Shown here: in pieces, positions 62,510 through 64,000 of the stretch
Layout of the letters: each line of letters starts with the position of its first letter
Position numbering within the stretch: position 1 is the stretch's first letter
Assembly (NCBI GenBank): GCA_902571055.1
Contig: CACGAM010000002.1
Location: 62,001-126,000 of the forward strand
From: an uncultured Pelagibacteraceae bacterium
Lineage (GTDB): Bacteria > Pseudomonadota > Alphaproteobacteria > Pelagibacterales > Pelagibacteraceae
Direction of reading: 5' to 3'
Length of the DNA stretch: 64,000 nucleotides
The notes under the pieces: generated by a model
Seen by the model: only the letters and a program-made list of their open reading frames with translations
Told to the model about the DNA's origin: nothing
Database searches by the model: none
Made by a program: the position numbers and the translations under genes

Positions 62510-63943
62510 TCAATTTTTCCACTCGGTGATTGTTTTAACTTCTAAATATTCATGAAGGCCCCATGTTCCACCCTCACGTCCGTTTCCAGATTGTCTATAT
62601 CCCCCAAAAGGTGTCCCTGAGTCTGCGGGTTTATGATTTACATAAACAATTCCTGATCTTAATTTCTTTGAGACTCTTTTAGCTTTTTCCTTGTCTTCTG
62701 TTTGTAGATAATTTCCAAGCCCATATTCAGTATCATTTGTTATTTTGATAGCTTCCTCTTCATTTTCGAAAGGTATTATAGACAAAACTGGACCAAATAT
62801 TTCCTCTTTTGCTATTCTCATGTCATTATTTACATCAGTAAATACAGTTGGTTTTATAAAGTAACCTTTTTTAAAGTTTTCAGGTTTGTCTGGTCCTCCT
62901 GCAACTAAAGTTGCACCCTCATCTATTCCACTTTTAATAAGGCTTTGAATTTTATCAAACTGAGTTTTAGATATTACAGGACCAATATGTTCGCCAGCTT
63001 TTGATGCTAAATCTACTTTAATTTTATTTGCTTCATCTACAGCTTCTTCGACTGCTCTCTTATAAATGGATTTTTCAACTAACATTCTTGTTGGAGCATC
63101 ACAAGATTGTCCCGAATTACTCATGACATTTCTAATTCCATCTCTAACCGCATCTAGATAGGAGTCTGCGAAAACAATATTTCCACCTTTGCCACCTAAT
63201 TCTAAACAAACTCTTTTAATAGTATCAGCTGCATTTTTAGTTATTAATTTTCCTGCTCTAGTAGAACCTGTAAAAGAAACCATATCAACATCAGGATGCC
63301 CTGATAAGTCTGTTCCAACACCCGGACCATCTCCATTGACTAAATTAAAAACACCAGCAGGAAAACCTGCCTCATGTATCATTTCTGCAAATAACATTCC
63401 TGAAAGTGGAGCAATTTCTGAAGGCTTTAATATCATAGTGCATCCTGTTGCAAATGCGGGTATCACCTTTAGTGCAATTTGATTTATAGGCCAGTTCCAA
63501 GGAGTTATTAAACCACATACTCCAATCGGTTCATAAACAATGTGATTAACGGAACCATTATCAAATCCAGGTTCAAAGTTAAAATCTTTTAATCTTTTAA
63601 TAAAATCCTCTATGTGACCTGCGCCTGATGAAGTTTGATTTGCAGAGCACCAATCTTTAGGACAACCTAATTCAGTTGTAATTGCATCCGTCATATCATC
63701 CCATCTTGCTTTGTATATCTTTAGAAGTTTTTCTAATAATAGTAACCTTTCTTCTTTAGAAGTTTCTTTCCATGTTTCAAAGGCATTTCTTGCAGCCTTT
63801 ACAGCAGAATTTGTATCATCTGAACTTCCTAAGTTAATAACAGCACACACCTCTTCAGTAGAGGGATTGATAACTTCAAAATTATTCGGGTTTTTTGGAT
63901 CTACCCATTCACCATTTATATAAAACTTTTTTTTATCTAACAT
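62510..63943 (-). CDS. NAD(P)-dependent aldehyde dehydrogenase
   Basis: The 477-residue enzyme has GVCGLITPWNWPINQ, LELGGKGGNI and the catalytic Cys in NSGQSCDAP. It is a close paralogue of the aldehyde dehydrogenase at 5.3 kb: same length, same start (M-L-x-K-K-x-FYING) and long identical stretches. It oxidises an aldehyde that is not identifiable here. It is first of the minus-strand VOC/HMT/msrA operon. Confidence 0.95.
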   Translation of the reverse strand: MLDKKKFYINGEWVDPKNPNNFEVINPSTEEVCAVINLGSSDDTNSAVKAARNAFETWKETSKEERLLLLEKLLKIYKARWDDMTDAITTELGCPKDWCSANQTSSGAGHIEDFIKRLKDFNFEPGFDNGSVNHIVYEPIGVCGLITPWNWPINQIALKVIPAFATGCTMILKPSEIAPLSGMLFAEMIHEAGFPAGVFNLVNGDGPGVGTDLSGHPDVDMVSFTGSTRAGKLITKNAADTIKRVCLELGGKGGNIVFADSYLDAVRDGIRNVMSNSGQSCDAPTRMLVEKSIYKRAVEEAVDEANKIKVDLASKAGEHIGPVISKTQFDKIQSLIKSGIDEGATLVAGGPDKPENFKKGYFIKPTVFTDVNNDMRIAKEEIFGPVLSIIPFENEEEAIKITNDTEYGLGNYLQTEDKEKAKRVSKKLRSGIVYVNHKPADSGTPFGGYRQSGNGREGGTWGLHEYLEVKTITEWKN

Positions 63944-63963
63944 AAATTATTGTAGCATAATTG

Positions 63964-64000
63964 TTAAATTTCATAACCTTTTTTTTGAATTTCAAAATCT
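63964..64000 (-). CDS. Possible 3' end of an upstream minus-strand gene
   Basis: One reading frame is open from the window edge and ends DFEIQKKGYEI then TAA, 20 bases before the aldehyde dehydrogenase start. In a genome this compact it may be the C terminus of the preceding gene of the same operon. Only 12 codons are visible and the other frames could be coding, so this is weak. Confidence 0.3.
   Translation of the reverse strand, partial: DFEIQKKGYEI

Noticed and set aside
1-64000. CRISPR array, insertion sequence or prophage
   Set aside because: No regularly spaced repeats, no transposase or integrase ORFs and no phage structural genes on either strand.

Overview
The window is about 30% GC by eye and almost all coding. 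No gap exceeds about 135 bases, short overlaps between neighbours are common, and ATG starts dominate with a few GTG/TTG. Gene content (quaternary-amine ABC transporters, DmdA-like and folate-linked C1 enzymes, several EamA and LysE exporters, pseudoazurin, photolyase, CsaA) points to a streamlined marine alphaproteobacterium, most likely SAR11 / Candidatus Pelagibacter. That assignment is inference from composition and gene set. I see no rRNA, tRNA, CRISPR, prophage or insertion sequence.

Layout. 0-1 kb: a truncated membrane protein, a secreted HExxH protein and a 37-residue membrane peptide. 1-6.7 kb: an operon of an M19-like protein, a 554-residue unknown protein, a DUF3726-like protein, an agmatinase-family ureohydrolase and an aldehyde dehydrogenase. 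6.7-16.9 kb: argE, csaA, LysE exporter, acnA, a yfgM/bamB-like pair, yjbQ, photolyase and diaminopropionate ammonia-lyase. 16.9-24 kb: glpK and a gpsA-like gene, a class-I amidotransferase followed by gshA and gshB, then fhs. 24-29 kb: housekeeping genes (purEK, yedK, GNAT, Yip1) and a 55-residue zinc-ribbon gene missed by the ORF track. 29-33.2 kb: a DmdA/GcvT-like methyltransferase, short MetF, and ProW/ProX uptake components. 33.3-38.5 kb: methyltransferase, APS-kinase-like protein, a large autotransporter-like protein, nucleotidyltransferase, enoyl-CoA hydratase and CoA-binding protein.

38.5-55.1 kb is the most coherent catabolic block. It encodes an L-carnitine dehydrogenase-like protein, a BKACE (dehydrocarnitine-cleaving type) enzyme, a hotdog thioesterase, a gamma-butyrobetaine-hydroxylase-like dioxygenase, two further 2-oxoglutarate/Fe oxygenases, a GMC oxidoreductase, a CitE-like protein, and a quaternary-amine transporter (ProX, a 702-residue fused double permease, and two ProV-like ATPases). 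Together they can be read as gamma-butyrobetaine to carnitine to 3-dehydrocarnitine to betainyl-CoA to glycine betaine, with uptake. The DmdA-like/MetF locus and fhs could feed methyl groups into folate C1 oxidation. 55-64 kb holds EamA exporters, an Fe-type alcohol dehydrogenase, an amidase, a beta-lactamase-fold hydrolase, msrA, a homocysteine-methyltransferase-like protein lacking one expected zinc cysteine, a VOC protein and a second aldehyde dehydrogenase paralogous to the one at 5.3 kb.

Regulatory signals are sparse. The two strongest hairpins lie directly downstream of the two proX-like genes. Several genes have a -10-like hexamer only 6-8 bases before the start codon, which may mean leaderless transcripts. 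Six of eleven convergent gene pairs share an exact four-base stop-codon overlap (TTAA, CTAA or TTAG).
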